From assembly GCA_031315995.1 (NCBI GenBank), contig JALDRG010000007.1, forward strand, positions 212,264 to 276,263: a stretch of DNA of 64,000 nt, written 5' to 3'. The notes beneath the pieces are model-generated. The model was not told where the DNA came from. It saw only the letters and a list, made by a program, of their open reading frames with translations, and did not search any database. Both the position numbers and the translations under genes were made by a program. Each line of letters starts with the position of its first letter. The stretch's first letter is position 1. Below are positions 62,370-64,000 of the stretch, one piece after another. The stretch is from Nitrospira sp. GTDB taxonomy: Bacteria > Nitrospirota > Nitrospiria > Nitrospirales > Nitrospiraceae.

Positions 62370-63514
62370 TGATTCCATATGGACGACAGGCCATTTCAGA
62401 GGAAGACATTCAGGCCGTTACCTCCGTCCTTCGTTCTGATTGGATCACCCAAGGTCCCACAATTCCTCGGTTTGAACAGGCTGTCGCCAGTTATTGTGGC
62501 GCACCATACAGCGTGGCTGTGAGTAGTGCGACAGCGGCCCTGCATCTCGCGTGTTTGGCCCTGGGCGTCGGGCCTACCGATCGAGTGTGGACCACACCTA
62601 ATACGTTTGTGGCCAGCGCAAACTGCGCGTTGTATTGCAACGCCACTGTTGATTTTGTCGATATCGATCCAACTACCGCTAATATGGGTGTGCAAGCACT
62701 CGCGAAAAAGTTGCAGGATGCAGAGCCTAGAGGTGGCTTGCCCACGGTGGTTATCCCGGTCCATTTTTCGGGCGAACCGTGCAATATGATCGAGATTGCG
62801 AAACTTGCGGGTCGTTATGGATTTCGGATCATCGAAGATGCTTCACACGCGATCGGCGCAAAGTATCCCAATGGAGTGGTGGGAGATTGCCGCTATAGCG
62901 ACATCACCGTATTTAGTTTTCATCCGGTTAAGATCATCACAACAGGTGAAGGGGGCGGGTTGACCACGCAACTTCCTGGGTTGGCCAGGAAACTGGCACT
63001 CCTCAGGACTCACGGCATCACCCGAGACAGCGCGGAACTGACAGTGGGCGCACATGGTGCTTGGTATTACGAACAGCTCATGCTGGGGTTTAATTATCGT
63101 ATAACCGATCTTCAGGCCGCGTTAGGAATCAGCCAGCTCTCTCGCATCGAAGAGTTCATCGCGCGACGTCATCTGTTGGCGTCCCGGTACGACGCGGCCC
63201 TTCAGGGTTTGCCTGTTCGATTGCTCCACCGGTCAAGTCTCAATCGCTCTGCGTTGCATCTGTATGTGGTGTATGTGTCTGCTGATCGCCGCCGTCAGGT
63301 GTTTGACCAGCTGCGAGAGCTGGGGATTGGGGTGAATGTTCATTATATTCCCGTCCACCTCCAACCGTACTACCGGCGCTTGGGATTTCGCGAAGGGGAT
63401 TTTCCTGCGGCTGAACAGCACTATCATGAAGCGATCAGTCTTCCACTGTATCCGAGTCTCACAGAGTCTGAGCAAGACCAGGTAATCGCTGCGCTTAAGG
63501 AGGTATTGCAATAA
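62369..63514 (+). CDS. pseC: UDP-4-amino-4,6-dideoxy-N-acetyl-beta-L-altrosamine transaminase
   Basis: A 381-residue PLP-dependent aminotransferase of the DegT/DnrJ family. IPYGRQAISEEDIQAVTSVLRSDWITQGP is the PseC-type opening, VIPVHFSGEPCNM and IIEDASHAIGA precede the PLP-lysine in FSFHPVKIITTGEGG, and FNYRITDLQAALG closes the core. It makes the 4-amino sugar in pseudaminic-acid synthesis from the PseB product. ATG 62369 shares one base with the pseB stop. Its own stop overlaps the presumed start of pseF. Confidence 0.94.
   Translation: MIPYGRQAISEEDIQAVTSVLRSDWITQGPTIPRFEQAVASYCGAPYSVAVSSATAALHLACLALGVGPTDRVWTTPNTFVASANCALYCNATVDFVDIDPTTANMGVQALAKKLQDAEPRGGLPTVVIPVHFSGEPCNMIEIAKLAGRYGFRIIEDASHAIGAKYPNGVVGDCRYSDITVFSFHPVKIITTGEGGGLTTQLPGLARKLALLRTHGITRDSAELTVGAHGAWYYEQLMLGFNYRITDLQAALGISQLSRIEEFIARRHLLASRYDAALQGLPVRLLHRSSLNRSALHLYVVYVSADRRRQVFDQLRELGIGVNVHYIPVHLQPYYRRLGFREGDFPAAEQHYHEAISLPLYPSLTESEQDQVIAALKEVLQ
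63497..63504 (+). promoter_or_regulatory. Shine-Dalgarno site deciding the pseF start
   Basis: AAGGAGGT is a perfect anti-SD match inside the end of pseC. Six nucleotides after it lies ATA (63511-63513), where the PseF N-terminus (KIAVIPARGGS) begins. No ATG, GTG or TTG exists in that frame between the stop at 63496-63498 and this point. Confidence 0.6.
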
Positions 63515-64000
63515 AAATCGCCGTCATTCCCGCTCGCGGAGGCAGTAAGCGGATTCCAAAGAAGAATATCAAGCTCTTCGGAGGACGTCCGATTCTTGCC
63601 TACTCGATTGAGGCCGCGCGGTCCTGTGGCCTCTTCGATAAGGTGATCGTGTCCACGGATCAGGAAGAAATTGCCTCCGTTGCTGCCCAGTTCGGTGCAG
63701 AGACCCCGTTCGTACGCCCGCCAGAACTATCTGATGACTTCACGGGGACCAATGCGGTTACTAAACACGCGATACAATGGTTGAACCAACGAGGAGCGGC
63801 GATCACCCATGCCTGTTGTGTCTATGCTACGGCGCCGTTCCTGCAGACGCGTTTTCTCCGGCAAGGTTTTGAACTGTTGCACCTGTCCGAACGGTCCTTT
63901 GCTTTTTCGGTGACTTCCTATGTCGCTCCTATTCAGCGAGCATTGCGCCGGAGGCCGGACGGGACCGTCGAACCGTTCCAGCCTCAGCACATCATGGCGC
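63511..64000 (+). CDS. pseF: CMP-pseudaminic acid synthetase (3' truncated by window edge), apparent AUA start
   Basis: About 163 codons of a CMP-sugar cytidylyltransferase are visible: IAVIPARGGSKRIPKKNIKLFGGRPILAYSIEAA is the signature, followed by VIVSTDQEEIA and RPPELSDDFTGTN. It activates pseudaminic acid with CTP. The start is unusual: after a perfect ribosome site the family N-terminus begins at ATA, overlapping the pseC stop as ATAA. In a typical ATGA overlap this would be ATG; a single G-to-A change would turn TGA into TAA and ATG into ATA together. A later GTG near 63643 would delete the nucleotide-binding motif. Confidence 0.85.
   Translation, partial: MKIAVIPARGGSKRIPKKNIKLFGGRPILAYSIEAARSCGLFDKVIVSTDQEEIASVAAQFGAETPFVRPPELSDDFTGTNAVTKHAIQWLNQRGAAITHACCVYATAPFLQTRFLRQGFELLHLSERSFAFSVTSYVAPIQRALRRRPDGTVEPFQPQHIMA

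Overview
The window looks like a piece of a Gram-negative, moderately GC-rich bacterial chromosome, most probably a Nitrospira-type (Nitrospirota) genome. The main reason is the combination of a complete actinobacterial-style 20S proteasome and ligase/deamidase cluster with genes for lipid A, outer-membrane assembly and LPS core. Both together are rare outside Nitrospirota and a few related phyla. The assignment is by gene content only. No tRNA, rRNA, IS element, integrase or CRISPR array was seen.

Layout. (1) 1-2.9 kb: the 3' part of an EnvC-type LytM factor, the protease CtpA, and a convergent helix-hairpin-helix protein. (2) 3.0-4.8 kb: thiS-thiG-thiE behind a sigma70-like promoter. (3) 4.8-12.3 kb: proteasome cluster mpa/ARC-dop-prcB-prcA-pafA, followed by an active-looking M23 peptidase. 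No Pup or UBact tag gene is visible in it. (4) 12.3-18.8 kb, minus strand: a phosphorelay of a six-PAS membrane histidine kinase, a single-domain response regulator and a hybrid kinase. (5) 19-25.5 kb, minus strand: galU, lon, thiL, a DUF2062 membrane protein and an HD-domain phosphohydrolase. (6) 25.5-41.4 kb: bamA, two ompH/skp genes, fabZ, lpxA, lpxI, a Gfo/Idh oxidoreductase, lpxB, msbA, a frameshifted DUF374 acyltransferase, waaA, lpxK, a waaF-gmhB fusion and a second heptosyltransferase. (7) 41.4-54.0 kb: glycosyltransferases (GT2, GT4, GT9), an LtaS/EptA-like phosphotransferase, a methyltransferase and an L-2-hydroxyglutarate oxidase homologue. (8) 54.2-64 kb: nucleotide-sugar genes rmlA, rmlB, rmlD, an O-antigen-ligase-like protein, gmd, fcl and the start of a pseudaminic-acid cassette (pseB broken, pseC, pseF).

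Regions 6-8 form a nearly continuous envelope-building programme. BamA and Skp-like proteins insert outer-membrane proteins, Lpx/MsbA/WaaA/LpxK make and flip Kdo-lipid A, and the heptosyltransferases and GTs extend the core. The nucleotide-sugar enzymes supply dTDP-, GDP- and CMP-linked deoxysugars for the O-chain. Tight ATGA-type overlaps indicate translational coupling through much of it.

The points most worth following up are the missing proteasome tag gene, a ThiS whose Gly-Gly tail is capped by Ala-Glu, a one-base homopolymer frameshift in the DUF374 acyltransferase, the waaF-gmhB fusion, a basic C-terminal tail on Lon, and a pse cassette with a multiply damaged pseB and a pseF that appears to start at AUA. 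All assignments come from reading motifs, lengths and context; no database search was run.
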